Origin: Corynebacterium zhongnanshanii
GTDB lineage: Bacteria; Actinomycetota; Actinomycetes; Mycobacteriales; Mycobacteriaceae
DNA: 64,000 bases
Assembly (NCBI RefSeq): GCF_014490575.1
Contig: NZ_CP061033.1
Location: 310,001-374,000 of the forward strand
Direction of reading: 5' to 3'
Shown here: positions 17,730 through 29,000 of the stretch, piece by piece
Layout of the letters: each line of letters begins with the position of its first letter
How positions within the stretch are numbered: position 1 is the first letter of the stretch
The notes under the pieces: generated by a model
What the model was told of the DNA's origin: nothing
Seen by the model: only the letters and a program-made list of their open reading frames with translations
Databases searched by the model: none
Program-made: the position numbers and the translations under genes

Positions 17730-17951
17730 ATGTTGACGGAGCGGGAAGTATCGATGCTGGAGTTCGAGCGCCAGTGGTGGCGCAATCCTGCGTTGAAGAA
17801 TGAGCGCATCCGTCAGGAGTTTGGGGTAAGCCCGATCCGTTATTTTCAGCAACTCAATGCGTTGATCTCCAGGCCTGATGCCCTTGATTTTGATCCGACG
17901 CTGGTGCGCACGTTATTGCGGCGCCGCGATGGACGTGAGGCGGGCGAGTAG
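17730..17951 (+). CDS. DUF3263 family small protein
   Basis: This 73-aa protein is of the actinobacterial DUF3263 family (LTEREVSMLEFERQWW at the N-terminus, then FGVSPIRYFQQLNALI). The second part looks like a helix-turn-helix, so a DNA-binding role is possible but unproven. I start at ATG 17730 and not at the longer upstream frame, because TACAAT (17716-17721) lies 8 nt upstream and would give a leaderless transcript. It is divergent from def. Confidence 0.82.
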   Translation: MLTEREVSMLEFERQWWRNPALKNERIRQEFGVSPIRYFQQLNALISRPDALDFDPTLVRTLLRRRDGREAGE

Positions 17952-18004
17952 ATTCGGCCCGTGTCGCTCCATGTGGCTGGTGTTACTGCAGTTACGATTG
18001 GGGC

Positions 18005-19171
18005 GTGTCTGAAAACTATCGCCCACGCCATTCCCTGGACTCTCGCTACAGCAACTACGACGCGGACTTCGATCTGTTCGAAGACCGCGTGGTAGAGCCG
18101 TACTCGTCTTCGGACGCTTCATCGGCTGACCCGGCTGCGCAGACTGACGCTGCTGCGGAGCGTAACCCGTACCTCGACGAGCCAGAGGAGAACTACGGCG
18201 CACGCGAGGGCGCCCCAGAGGACGGCATCCTGGACGCGGACTTCGAGCCCATCGACGAGCATGCTGGCGAGAATGCCGACGAGCGCGCCACCAGCCTCGG
18301 AGCTGGCGCAGCCACCGGCCTGGGCGCCGGCGCGGGCTTAAGCGCCGCGGCCGTGACGGTCGACCGTCGTCCCCTCAACCTTGCAAAGGATTCGGGCGCT
18401 GGGGTGGAGGAGGCCGGCGTCGGAGAAACAGGGACGGCAGCCGCTGCTGGGGGAGCAACGGATGAAGACGTCTTCGGCAACGGCGGCCAGCCGGCGGACC
18501 CCGACACCAAGGGTGTGCCCCTGCGCGGCCTGGTGATGATCCTGGCGGCGGTGGGAATCCTGTTGATCGGCTGGGGCAGCTACATGTTGCTCAGTGGTGA
18601 TGATAAGCAGGAGACTGTGGCGTCGGAGAATAATGCGGGTGACAACGGCGAGCAGAACGCGCCGGGCGACAACGCGGGAGCAGCGGATCGGCCGGGCGGC
18701 AACGGCGCGGACAAGCCGGGCGCGGAGGCTGGGCGTCCGGGTGAGGTGAATAAGCCTGGGGAGAACGGCGATGGCCGGGATGGTCGCGACAACCCTGAGG
18801 CGAACCGCGACGAGAAGCCAGACAACGCGCCGGCAGGCCAGATCGACCCGGAGCACGAGTACATCGCCGTGCTGAACAACTCCCAGGTCAGCGGCCTGGC
18901 CGGCGACGTGGCGAAGAAGATCCGCGGCGGCGAGTTCAAGTCCACCGGCTACGGCAATTTGCCGACCGGCCGCTTCCCCGAGTCCGTGGTGCTGTACCCA
19001 AGCAACAACCAGCCTGCGCGCGAGGCGGCGGAGAAGCTGGCCCGGGATCTGGGCATCGCCGCGCAGGAGCGCACTCCGGAGATCGACGACAACCTGGCGG
19101 GCGCGGAGATGTTCGAAGGTGGCAAGCCAGCACAGATTGTGGTGGTGACGACCAACAGCATGCCGCAGTAG
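18005..19171 (+). CDS. LytR_C domain membrane protein
   Basis: This 388-aa single-pass protein has an acidic cytoplasmic N-terminus of about 170 residues. One membrane helix follows (LRGLVMILAAVGILLIGWGSYMLL). An extracytoplasmic linker rich in Gly, Asn, Asp and Pro comes next, then a C-terminal LytR_C domain (EYIAVLNNSQVSGLAGDVAKKI ... PESVVLYP ... QIVVVTT). The domain occurs at the end of LCP cell-wall ligases, but the catalytic LCP domain is missing here, so a wall-associated accessory role is inferred. The start is GTG 18005; TACGAT (17993-17998) lies 6 nt upstream, so it is probably leaderless. Codes for a disordered linker of repeated GDN/GxN triplets. Confidence 0.8.
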   Translation: MSENYRPRHSLDSRYSNYDADFDLFEDRVVEPYSSSDASSADPAAQTDAAAERNPYLDEPEENYGAREGAPEDGILDADFEPIDEHAGENADERATSLGAGAATGLGAGAGLSAAAVTVDRRPLNLAKDSGAGVEEAGVGETGTAAAAGGATDEDVFGNGGQPADPDTKGVPLRGLVMILAAVGILLIGWGSYMLLSGDDKQETVASENNAGDNGEQNAPGDNAGAADRPGGNGADKPGAEAGRPGEVNKPGENGDGRDGRDNPEANRDEKPDNAPAGQIDPEHEYIAVLNNSQVSGLAGDVAKKIRGGEFKSTGYGNLPTGRFPESVVLYPSNNQPAREAAEKLARDLGIAAQERTPEIDDNLAGAEMFEGGKPAQIVVVTTNSMPQ

Positions 19172-19185
19172 TAGTGCGCAGTAGC

Positions 19186-19231
19186 ACCGCGGCAGTAGCA
19201 GTAGTCCGCCGCGATTGCCGCGGTTTATACT
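19186..19231 (+). promoter_or_regulatory. Hairpin and -10 box before the GCS2 gene
   Basis: ACCGCGGC (19186-19193) and GCCGCGGT (19217-19224) can form an 8-bp stem followed by TT, a likely end for the LytR_C transcript. TATACT (19226-19231) directly after it is a good -10 box for the next gene, 35 bp before its ATG. Confidence 0.45.
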
Positions 19232-19265
19232 GAGACGAATAGTGCCGATTAGCCAGGAGAACCTC

Positions 19266-20489
19266 ATGACTAGCTCCCCCTCGCACGCGGACGGTGTGTC
19301 GCGGATTGATTTCCCCGGGTCCGAACCGACCGTGGGTATCGAATGGGAAGTAGCGCTGGTGGATCCGAAGACCCGGGACTTGGTCCCTCGGGCCGCCGAA
19401 CTGCTGGAGAAGATGGACAGCGATTACCTCGGCCACCGTGTGGTCCGCGAGTTCCTGGCGAACACGGTGGAGATGGTCACGGGCGTGCATCGTACCGTGC
19501 CTGAGGCTGTGGATGATCTGCGTCAGCAGCTCCTTCAACTCCTCGACGCCGCCGATCAGTGCGGAGTGCACCTGTTTTCCGCGGGAACTCACCCGTTTGC
19601 CCACTGGGGAGACCAGGTCTTGAGTGAGAAGTCCAGCTATCAGGAGATCATTGAGCGTACCCAGTATTGGGGCCGCCAGATGCTGATCTGGGGTATCCAC
19701 GTGCACGTGGGCGTGGGCTCGAAGGAGAAGGTCTGGCCGATTATTAATGCGGTGATGACGCACTACCCGCATGTGCTGGCGTTGTCTGCGTCGTCTCCGG
19801 CGTGGGAGGGGCTGGATACGGGCTATGCGTCCAATAGGACGTTGCTGTATCAGCAGTTGCCCACGGCGGGTATTCCGTATCAGTTCGCCTCCTGGGAGGA
19901 GTGGGAGCAGTTCAACGTTGATCAGGATCGCTCGGGCGTGATTAATCACACGGGGTCGATGCACTTTGATGTGCGTCCGTCCAAGTATGGGACGGTGGAG
20001 ATCCGTTTTGCGGACGCCACGATGGAGATCTGGGAGTTGGCTGCCATTGCGGCGTATATCCATTGCCTCGTGGTGTTTTTCGAGCGTCAGTATGACGAGG
20101 GGGAGGAGCTTCCTCTGCTGCAGCCGTGGCATGTGGCGGAGAATAAGTGGCGTGCCGCCCGCTATGGTCTTGAGGCGTTGATCATCACGGATCGGGAGAC
20201 CACGGAGCGTTGGGTGACCGATGAGTTGAAGGACTGGGTGACAACGCTGATGCCTGTGGCCGAGGAGCTGGGGTGCGCTGCCGAGTTGGCGGATGTGCTG
20301 CGCTTGGTGGATCGCGGGGGCGATTATACGTTGCAGCGCAACGAGGCGAGGGCTGCGGGTGCGGCGTTGGAGCCGTCGGTGCGTACGCGTGGAGATGCGG
20401 GTGCTGAGGAGGGCTTCACGCAGCCGAAGGCGTGGGTCGCTGCGGTGGATCTGACGGTGGAGAGTCTGCGACGGTCCGTCGGCCGCTAA
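19266..20489 (+). CDS. Carboxylate-amine ligase, GCS2 / YbdK family
   Basis: This 407-aa protein is of the glutamate-cysteine ligase type 2 fold. Near the N-terminus it has [11 protein letters not shown] with the family's metal/ATP Glu; then [28 protein letters not shown] and [18 protein letters not shown]. Relatives show weak glutamate-cysteine ligase activity; since corynebacteria use mycothiol, the true substrate is open. The start is ATG 19266, with CAGGAG 6 nt upstream; a longer in-frame start at 19215 would overlap the promoter. A strong bidirectional terminator follows. Confidence 0.85.
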   Translation: MTSSPSHADGVSRIDFPGSEPTVGIEWEVALVDPKTRDLVPRAAELLEKMDSDYLGHRVVREFLANTVEMVTGVHRTVPEAVDDLRQQLLQLLDAADQCGVHLFSAGTHPFAHWGDQVLSEKSSYQEIIERTQYWGRQMLIWGIHVHVGVGSKEKVWPIINAVMTHYPHVLALSASSPAWEGLDTGYASNRTLLYQQLPTAGIPYQFASWEEWEQFNVDQDRSGVINHTGSMHFDVRPSKYGTVEIRFADATMEIWELAAIAAYIHCLVVFFERQYDEGEELPLLQPWHVAENKWRAARYGLEALIITDRETTERWVTDELKDWVTTLMPVAEELGCAAELADVLRLVDRGGDYTLQRNEARAAGAALEPSVRTRGDAGAEEGFTQPKAWVAAVDLTVESLRRSVGR

Positions 20490-20511
20490 CCCCCAAGCTT
20501 TCCTACAAATT

Positions 20512-20567
20512 GTTCGCCCAAAACGCCAGATTTGGCCCCAAATCTGGCGTTTTGAGCGAACATTTTG
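20512..20567. terminator. Bidirectional terminator
   Basis: AAAACGCCAGATTT and AAATCTGGCGTTTT form a 14-bp perfect stem around GGCCCC. The stem is extended outward, after a 2-nt mismatch, by TGTTCGC/GCGAACA. A-rich and T-rich flanks serve both convergent genes. Confidence 0.9.
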
Positions 20568-20595
20568 TGTGTGGGAGGGGTCTTATTGTGTGGAG

Positions 20596-21252
20596 TTAGC
20601 GCAGGTGCAGCGCGGTGGCCGCGCTGCACAGCGCGTTCGCAATCGAGAGGTCCGAGTCAGGGGCGAAGCCCACTGCCCAGGCACGCTTGTTGGCATAGGA
20701 CGTGTAAATGAACGTGGCGGTGGCCTCGAAGATCTTGAACTGGTGCAGCTCCAGGATCTCCACCCGGTAGCCGTGGTCCGCCAGGATCTCGGTGATGGCG
20801 GAGCAGGCTCCCATGGCGTTGATCTCCACCTTGGTGCCGATGCCGTCAGCAGTGAGGCCGGTCATGGTGAGGGTGTAGTGGTTGCGGGAGGCCCGCTGGC
20901 GCTCGGAGGTCATGGTCTCGACGCGGATGTCGGAGGGCGCGTACGTGGCGATGAACTTCTTCCAGTCCATGTTGCGAGCCTCTTCACGCATGCCGCGGGG
21001 GAGCCTCTGTCCGAAGCGTGCACGGAACGGGTCTTCTGCGAAGGTGCGGGTGCGCTGCCGGCGCTGCTCGATGCGGGTCTTCTTGCGGTTGGTGTAGGTC
21101 TTCGCGGTGGAGCGGCGCAGTTCGGGCTGGGCGGTGTAGGTGGGGCGCTCGTCTTCGGGGCGGGCGAAGCGGATCAGGGTGGTGGTGTTGGTGGATTCGT
21201 CAAACATGTTGTCAGTAAAGGAATGTGGGTGCTGAGAGTTGTGCGTTGTCAT
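20596..21252 (-). CDS. Orphan LeuA regulatory (dimer) domain protein
   Basis: This 218-aa protein has a C-terminal half resembling the allosteric LeuA_dimer domain of 2-isopropylmalate synthase: YTLTMTGLTADGIGTKVEINAMGACSAITEILADHGYRVEILELHQ, then AWAVGFAPDSDLSIANALCSAATAL. The TIM-barrel catalytic domain is absent; the first 90 residues are polar and Arg-rich and not recognised. In LeuA this domain binds leucine. A stand-alone copy could sense branched-chain amino acids or modulate LeuA, which is inference. The start is ATG 21252 with AAGGA 10 nt upstream. That ribosome-binding site lies inside a possible 8-bp stem, and a leader ORF with Ile/Leu/Val codons precedes the gene. Confidence 0.7.
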   Translation of the reverse strand: MTTHNSQHPHSFTDNMFDESTNTTTLIRFARPEDERPTYTAQPELRRSTAKTYTNRKKTRIEQRRQRTRTFAEDPFRARFGQRLPRGMREEARNMDWKKFIATYAPSDIRVETMTSERQRASRNHYTLTMTGLTADGIGTKVEINAMGACSAITEILADHGYRVEILELHQFKIFEATATFIYTSYANKRAWAVGFAPDSDLSIANALCSAATALHLR

Positions 21253-21257
21253 GGTGA

Positions 21258-21445
21258 GTCGGTCCTTGGAGTCCTGTGTGCGATGTGCACCGTCGTGCTG
21301 TGCGCTTTCGTGCTGTGTGCCGCACGGAGTTGCTGTGCACAGTGTTGCTGGGATGTGGACCGACGCTCAAGCGGTTGGTGTGACCTGTAACCCCGTAGTG
21401 GAGGGGTCAGCCCTGTCCTCCACCCGGGTTGGGAACTCGCTTGAG
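21258..21445 (-). promoter_or_regulatory. Candidate leader/attenuator of the LeuA-domain gene
   Basis: Three competing pairings are visible. CTCAAGCG over the Leu-Leu-Lys-Arg codons of the leader ORF (21438-21445) pairs with CGCTTGAG (21366-21373). GTGGAGG/CCTCCAC (21417-21423 with 21398-21404) competes with ACCCC/GGGGT (21403-21407 with 21390-21394). GTCGGTCC (21357-21364) pairs with GGACCGAC (21258-21265), covering the ribosome-binding site of the downstream gene. All are exact complements read directly; function is inference. Confidence 0.45.
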
Positions 21446-21469
21446 TAGTGTGATCATGCGTCCAATCAT
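21407..21469 (-). CDS. Leader peptide, Ile/Leu/Val-rich
   Basis: A 20-codon ORF starts at ATG 21469 with GAGGGG 4 nt upstream and stops at TGA 21407-21409. It encodes MIGRMITLLKRVPNPGGGQG; five of the first twelve residues are Ile, Leu or Val, including an adjacent Leu-Leu pair (CTA CTC). It is too short for standard gene callers. It precedes the LeuA-domain gene by 154 bp on the same strand, and its codons overlap a pairing arm of a possible attenuator. Confidence 0.5.
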   Translation of the reverse strand: MIGRMITLLKRVPNPGGGQG

Positions 21470-21597
21470 AGTGCCCCTCATCACAAATCTCAAATAATGC
21501 GCAACAATGAGCCATATTGTCTCACATGTTGAGATTTACTCAGGGTAGGCAGAGGCTCAGCGCTAAGAAACAGCCTCAGCGCCAGTCTCACTCGACA
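21470..21597. other. Promoter region of the leader ORF; short repeats
   Basis: The region is AT-rich next to the leader ORF. AATCTCAA (about 21486) and TTGAGATT (about 21529) form an inverted pair about 35 bp apart that could be an operator. CCTCAGCGCCAG occurs at 21574-21585 and again at 21603-21614 in the end of the M20 gene, with a third imperfect copy near 21555. Confidence 0.35.
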
Positions 21598-23058
21598 TCA
21601 CGCCTCAGCGCCAGCCCCACTCTCGCGCACCCGCGCCGCCGTCCGCGCCATAAACAACAGCTCAGCCACGGCAATGTCGCGAATCTCATCGGGGTGCACG
21701 GACTCATCGGCTGAGTGAATCCGGCACGTCGGCTCCTCGATTCCAAACAGCGCTAGTTCCGCGTCTGGGTAGTGTGCCAGCAGCTTGTTGGTCAGCGGGA
21801 TGGATCCGCCGGAGGCAACCTCCACTGCAGGCTTCCCGTAGGAATCACTCAGCGCGCCGGTGAGGTCCGCCAGGGCCGGGCCACTTGTATCAGCCCTGAA
21901 CGGCTCGGCCAGCGAACCCCGCTCAATGCTCACCCGCCCATGCGTCTGGGCCCCTACCTTGTTAATGTGCGCGATCAGCAACTCCAGGCACTCCTGCGGC
22001 TCCCGTCCGGGTGGCACGCGCAGGGACACGTGCGCCGCCGCGCGCCCCGGCACGGCATTGATGGCGTCCTCCACGGACAAGGAGTCCAGGCCGGTGACGG
22101 TGATGGACGGGTTCATCACCGTCAAGTCGTTCGGCGCAAATCCGCGGGATGCTCCCAGCATGCTTACGCCGTCGACGGTCCCGGCGTTGCGGCAGAAGGT
22201 TGCTGCGTCGGGGCCGGTGCCCTCCCACCGTTCGGTGGGCGTGAGGCCGTCGATGGCCACGAGGCCGTCGGCGTCGTGGAAGGTGGAGATGATGCGGATC
22301 AGTTCCAGCAGCGCGTCCGGGGCAGCGCCGCCGAATTGCCCGGAGTGCATCGGCTGGTTGATCGTGTCCACGGTGAGCGTCAGCGTGGCCGACCCGCGCA
22401 GCGCGGTACACACGGAGGGCACGCCGAGCTCGTCGTTTCCGGAGTCCGCAATCAGGAACGTGTCCGCCTGGAAGAGCTCGGGGTTGGATTCCAGCAGGTC
22501 CTCCAGCCCGTAGCCGCCGCGCTCCTCGGAGCCTTCCACAACCACGCGAATGCCGATCTTCGCGAGCTCTTCGTGCCCCTCCTCGATGAGCGCGTTCATC
22601 GCATCGAGCACGGCCAGGTGCATCGCCACGTGCCCCTTGCAGTCTGCCGTGCCGCGCCCGTACCAACGCCCGTCACGTTCGCTGAGGGTCCAGGGGTCTG
22701 ATGTCCATTCTGATTCGACGCCGGCCGGCTGTACATCGAAGTGCGAGTACAACATAACGGTGGGGTATCCGGGAGCTGCGTCGCGCACTCCGATGACGGA
22801 GGTGGATCCGTCGGTGGTGGTGTGTCCGTGGACGGGGATCCCTGCGGCGGTGAAGTGTTCGATGGTCCAGGTGGCGGCGCCGTCGTTGTGTTCTTGTAAT
22901 TCGGGCACGGAGTGAATGGAGCGGAAGGCGACGAGTTCGCTGAGGTTCTTTTTCAGCTCGGGCATGCGCTGGGTAATGAGTTCGCGTGCGCGCTCGGGGC
23001 TGAGGGGTTGGCGTGGCTGAGTGTTTGGCTGGTTGTTTGTCTGGGGCGTGTTGTTCAT
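21598..23058 (-). CDS. M20 family metallopeptidase (dipeptidase)
   Basis: This 486-aa zinc peptidase is of the M20 ArgE/DapE/CPG2 type, probably a cytoplasmic dipeptidase. Motifs visible are LYSHFDVQPAG (first metal His), GRGTADCKGHVAMHLA (bridging Asp), EGSEERGGYG (catalytic Glu pair), a dimerisation domain in the middle, and the C-terminal GGSIPLTNKLLAHYP and CRIHSADESVHPDEI with the last metal His. The start is ATG 23058 with GGAG 3-4 nt upstream; longer frames reach 23130 but would overlap the CIRCE operators of groEL. Divergent from groEL. Confidence 0.9.
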   Translation of the reverse strand: MNNTPQTNNQPNTQPRQPLSPERARELITQRMPELKKNLSELVAFRSIHSVPELQEHNDGAATWTIEHFTAAGIPVHGHTTTDGSTSVIGVRDAAPGYPTVMLYSHFDVQPAGVESEWTSDPWTLSERDGRWYGRGTADCKGHVAMHLAVLDAMNALIEEGHEELAKIGIRVVVEGSEERGGYGLEDLLESNPELFQADTFLIADSGNDELGVPSVCTALRGSATLTLTVDTINQPMHSGQFGGAAPDALLELIRIISTFHDADGLVAIDGLTPTERWEGTGPDAATFCRNAGTVDGVSMLGASRGFAPNDLTVMNPSITVTGLDSLSVEDAINAVPGRAAAHVSLRVPPGREPQECLELLIAHINKVGAQTHGRVSIERGSLAEPFRADTSGPALADLTGALSDSYGKPAVEVASGGSIPLTNKLLAHYPDAELALFGIEEPTCRIHSADESVHPDEIRDIAVAELLFMARTAARVRESGAGAEA

Positions 23059-23119
23059 GTTCTCCACCATAGTTACTGCTGTGTTCACCACCACGCTTGC
23101 TGCCGGGCTTGTCGCTGTG

Positions 23120-23146
23120 CTTGCACTCACCCGGCACGAGTGCTAG
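23120..23146. promoter_or_regulatory. CIRCE operator 1 (HrcA site) upstream of groEL
   Basis: The arms CTTGCACTC and GAGTGCTAG are separated by exactly 9 bp, as in the HrcA-binding consensus TTAGCACTC-N9-GAGTGCTAA. The left arm has two mismatches. Confidence 0.75.
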
Positions 23147-23153
23147 AAACGGG

Positions 23154-23180
23154 TTAGCACTTAAACAAACCGAGTGCCAG
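23154..23180. promoter_or_regulatory. CIRCE operator 2 (HrcA site) upstream of groEL
   Basis: The arms TTAGCACTT and GAGTGCCAG are separated by 9 bp. With CIRCE 1 it forms a tandem pair 34 bp apart, centre to centre. Heat-shock repression of groEL by HrcA follows from known biology of this element. Confidence 0.85.
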
Positions 23181-23257
23181 AAAATTTACCGTCAAGTTTA
23201 GTGAGGATGGGTGCCGCGACATTCGCCCATCCGTGCCGTCGCGGGCGCTGAGCTTGA

Positions 23258-24940
<1,683 letters not shown>

Positions 24941-24981
24941 GCCCCCGTCCACATCGGCTTCATCGCTGATAGACAGCCTGT

Positions 24982-25016
24982 ACACCCCGCCTGCACCCCT
25001 GCAGGCGGGGTGTTTT
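24982..25016 (+). terminator. groEL terminator
   Basis: A 14-bp perfect stem ACACCCCGCCTGCA/TGCAGGCGGGGTGT surrounds a CCCC loop and is followed by TTTT. Confidence 0.95.
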
Positions 25017-25133
25017 GGTGCATGCTGGGCGTCGGATAATTAAGGAATAAACAACCACGCGTAACATAGGGGGTAGAGAGCACGAATCCCTCCGCTCGTC
25101 TTAATTCATCGAGGGACCAACAGGAGAAATGCG

Positions 25134-26030
25134 ATGGCAGAACACAACGAGGATTTCCACATTGTCGACCTTGCGGCCACCGAAGGCTACATCGTTGATG
25201 ATTCCGACGAAGACGATCCCGTCCTCATCACCCCGGATGGTCACCGCGTGGACACCTGGCGTGACGACTACCCCTACCCGGAGCGCATGAGCCGTGACGA
25301 GTACGAATCCACGAAGCGCGCTCTGCAGATCGAGCTGCTGAAGTGGCAGAACTGGACCAAGGACACGGGTCAGAAGCACATCATCCTGTTCGAAGGCCGC
25401 GATGCAGCCGGTAAGGGTGGAACGATCAAGCGTTTCAATGAGCACCTGAATCCTCGTGGTGCCCGCACCGTGGCGCTGGAGAAGCCGTCCGAGCGCGAGT
25501 CTACGTCCTGGTACTTCCAGCGCTACATCCAGCACTTCCCGGCCGGTGGTGAGATCGTCTTCTTCGACCGCTCCTGGTACAACCGCTCCGGCGTGGAGCG
25601 CGTGATGGGCTTCTGCACCGAGTCTCAGCACGCGGAGTTCCTGCGTGAGGTTCCGATGTTGGAGAACATGCTGATGGGCTCGGGTATTTCCCTGACGAAG
25701 CTGTGGTTCTCCGTGACCCGCAAGGAGCAGCGCACGCGTTTCGCGATCCGCCAGGTGGATCCTGTGCGTCAGTGGAAGCTGTCTCCAATGGACTTGGCGT
25801 CCTTGGATAAGTGGGATGATTACACCCGCGCCAAGGAGGAGCAGTTCCGCTACACGGATACGAACGAGTCTCCGTGGATCACGATCAAGTCCAATGACAA
25901 GAAGCGTGCCCGCATCAACGCGATGCGTTACGTGCTCAGCAAGTTCGAGTACACCGGCAAGGATCACAGCGTGGTCGGCGAGCCGGATCCGCTGATTGTG
26001 AAGCGCGGCCGCGACCAGATTGGCGATTAA
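25134..26030 (+). CDS. ppk2: Polyphosphate kinase 2
   Basis: PPK2 enzymes transfer phosphate between polyphosphate and nucleoside diphosphates. This 298-aa protein has a single PPK2 domain with Walker A EGRDAAGKGGTIKRF, Walker B VFFDRSWYNRSGVERVMGF and the basic lid segment SVTRKEQRTRFAIRQVDP. It has the length of one-domain class I (NDP-phosphorylating) enzymes; the exact nucleotide preference cannot be read. The start is ATG 25134 with AGGAG upstream. Its stop overlaps that of the convergent NRPS gene by 4 bp. Confidence 0.9.
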   Translation: MAEHNEDFHIVDLAATEGYIVDDSDEDDPVLITPDGHRVDTWRDDYPYPERMSRDEYESTKRALQIELLKWQNWTKDTGQKHIILFEGRDAAGKGGTIKRFNEHLNPRGARTVALEKPSERESTSWYFQRYIQHFPAGGEIVFFDRSWYNRSGVERVMGFCTESQHAEFLREVPMLENMLMGSGISLTKLWFSVTRKEQRTRFAIRQVDPVRQWKLSPMDLASLDKWDDYTRAKEEQFRYTDTNESPWITIKSNDKKRARINAMRYVLSKFEYTGKDHSVVGEPDPLIVKRGRDQIGD

Positions 26031-29000
26031 TCTCGCCGGATTTCGATGGGGTTTCCGTGCCAGCGTGTGTTCGCTGGCACGTGGTCGCCGCGCATGACGA
26101 GTGATGCGGGCCCCACGGACGTTGTCCGTCCTATATCCGACGCCGGGAGTGCGACCGAATGCGGTCCCAGCGTGGATCCGGCGCGTAATACGACGGTGTC
26201 TAGGCTCATGATCCGATCGTGGAATAGGTGAGTCTGGACCACGCAGCCGGGGCCGACGGTGGCGCCGTCTTCGATAACGACGAGGTCCGCTTCGGGCAGC
26301 CAGTAGGTGTCCAGCCAGGCTCCGCGCCCGATGCGTGCGCCGAGTGCCCGCAGGAAGACGTTCAGTGATCCGGTTCCGTGGGTGTGCGCCAGGAACCAGG
26401 GGCCGGCGACAGTTTCCACGAATTGGTCTTGGAGCTCGTTGAGCCACACGAAGCGGGACCAGAGCTCGTGTTCGCCGGGGCGAATGCGGCCCACGCAGAG
26501 CCATTTCATGGCCACGGTGAGTGTGGCGGCGGCGAAGCCGGCCAGGATCAGGACCAGCGCTCCCCAGAGGGGGAGCCACACGAGGCTGATGGGTCCAGCC
26601 AGGAGCTGGTATTGGATCGCGGCGATGACGCACGCGGCGATGACGGCGCTGGTCATGGGGGCCAGCAGACGCAAGGTTTCCACCGCACCGCGGGCAGCTT
26701 TGACGCGCCGGCTGGGGTTGTAGGTGCGGCCTTCGTGGGTGTCCGCCTCCACGGTGCGGCGGAGGCGCTCGGGTGGGGAGCCCAGCCAGTTGGACCCGGC
26801 CTTAGTTTTCTTCGGGGTGGAGGACAGGACCGCCACCAGGGAGTTCTTTTTGAGGTTGCGCTCCGGCCCGGCGATGCCGGAGTTGCCGAGGAAGGAGCGC
26901 TTGCCCACGCGGGTGGTGCCGGTGCGCATCCAGCCGCGGCCGCCGAGTTCGTAGCCTCCCACCATGGTGTCGTCGGCGAGGAAGGCGCCGTCGCGCACGT
27001 CGGCGAAGGTGGGGACCATCACGGCGGTGGAGATTTCGGCGTCCCGGCCGATCTTCGCGCCGAGGGAGCGGAACCACCAGGGGGTTAGCTGCGCGGCATA
27101 CAGGGGGAAGAGTTGTGTGCGGGCAGCGTCCATGAGGCGTTCGATGAACCAGACGCGCCAGCCGCTAAAGCTGCGTACTGGAATGACGCCGGGGGCCAGC
27201 CCGATGGACAGGACTCGGACAAGTATCCAGGTCAGGGCGGTGTAGGTGGCGAAGATGACCAGGCCGCCGAGTGCGGATAGTGGCACGAGGAGCGCCAGGA
27301 TAGTCCAGCCGCTGTGCGTGTGCTGCAGCGTGGCACCCTGCATCGAGAGGCTCAGCGCCCACAGGACGAACACAATCCCTACCGCCAGGGACAGCAGCGG
27401 CAGGATGGACAGCACCACCGCGCCGAGGGCATAGCCCGCGCGCCACAGAGGTTTGCGCGGGGGAGCCTCGGAGGGGAAGGTGCCCTTGGCTTTGCCGACC
27501 TTCTTGGCGGGGGATCCGGCCCAGCGGGCGCCGGACTTCACTTTTTTGGCGCCGGTGACACACGAGCCGGCGTCGATATGGGCATTGGACGCAATGGTGG
27601 TGCCCGGCAGGAGCGTCGAGCGCGCACCCACGGTGGCCCCGTCGCCGATGACGATGTGGCCCAGGTGCAACGTGTCGCCCTCCACCCAGTATCCGGACAG
27701 ATCCACCTCGGGCTCTACAGAGGAGTAGTTGCCCAGGGTCAGCATGCCGGTGACGGGCGGCAGGGTATGCAGTTGCACGCCTCGGCCCACGTCGGCGCCC
27801 AGCCAGCGAGCGAAGGTGGTGATCCAGCTAGCGCCGGAGACGTCGCGCGCGCCGGAAGTATCGGCCACGCGCTCGGCGGCCCAGAGACGCAGGTGGGTGG
27901 CGCCGCCGCGCGGATAATCGCCGGGTTGCACGCCGGCGAGGAGCCCGCGGATGAGCAGCGCGGCCAGGGGCATGCGGCCCAGCGGGGTGGCGAAAATGAG
28001 GAACAGTGCCAGGACCAGCCATCCGTTGACGGGCACCACGATCTGGCTGAGGAATGGCCAGGGATCGCCGGGGCTCGGTTGGTCGGGTTGGCCCGTCAGG
28101 CCCAGGATGCCGTGGAGCGCCCAGTTGCCGAACAGGATCCAGGTGATCCACTGCAGTGCGCCGAGCATCATCGCAGGCACCTGGATGAGCGCCTGGGCCA
28201 GCCGCGTGGTCCAGCGCACGCGCGGCACGGGACCTTGGTGTGCGGGGGAGTTGTGGCTGGGCTGCGCGTGCTGATCCTGCCGCGCCTGCTCGGCCACCTC
28301 CGCCACCCGGGCGCTGAACGCCGCCAGGCGGGAGTGGTCGTACAGGTCGCGGACGGAGACGCTCGGTACGGTGCTCCGCAGCCGGGCGATCATGGTGGCC
28401 GCGGACAGGGACGTGCCGCCGAGTGAGAAAAAGTCCTGGTCAGGGTTGGTGACCTCGAGGCCCAGCGCGTCCGACCATAGGCGAGCGATCCGTTCTTGCT
28501 CGCTGTCGTCGAAGTGGGTGTCCTCCGCCCCGGAGGCGGGCAGCGGCCAGGGCAGGGCCTTTTTGTCTACCTTCCCGGAGGTGGTGACGGGCAGCGAGTC
28601 CAGCGCGCACAGCCGTGGCACCATCGCCGCGGGAAGGCTGGCGCGCAGGTGGGTGAGGGCGGCGTCCAGGTCGAAGTCCGCGGCGGTGCCGTGTTCGGGG
28701 GAGACGTAGCCCACTAGGACCTTGTCGCCGCCGCCGGTAGTCTGCACCACCACTGACCCGCTGCGCACGTTGTCCAGGGCGCTTAGGGCTGCGTCCACTT
28801 CGCCCAGCTCGATGCGCCGCCCACCGATCTTGACTTGGTCATCGATGCGGCCCACGAAGTACAGCCCGTCCTCCTCGAGGCGGACGTGGTCGCCGGAGCG
28901 GTAGGCACGCTCCCATCCCAGCGTGTCCATGGGTGCGAACTTTTCCGCGTCCTTGGCGGGGTCCAGGTAGCGGGCCAGACCCACGCCGCCGATGACCAAT

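Noticed and set aside
20596-21252. Annotating this gene as 2-isopropylmalate synthase
   Set aside because: Only the regulatory-domain pattern is present; the catalytic TIM barrel is missing, and the reading frame shows no sign of having been cut off from one.
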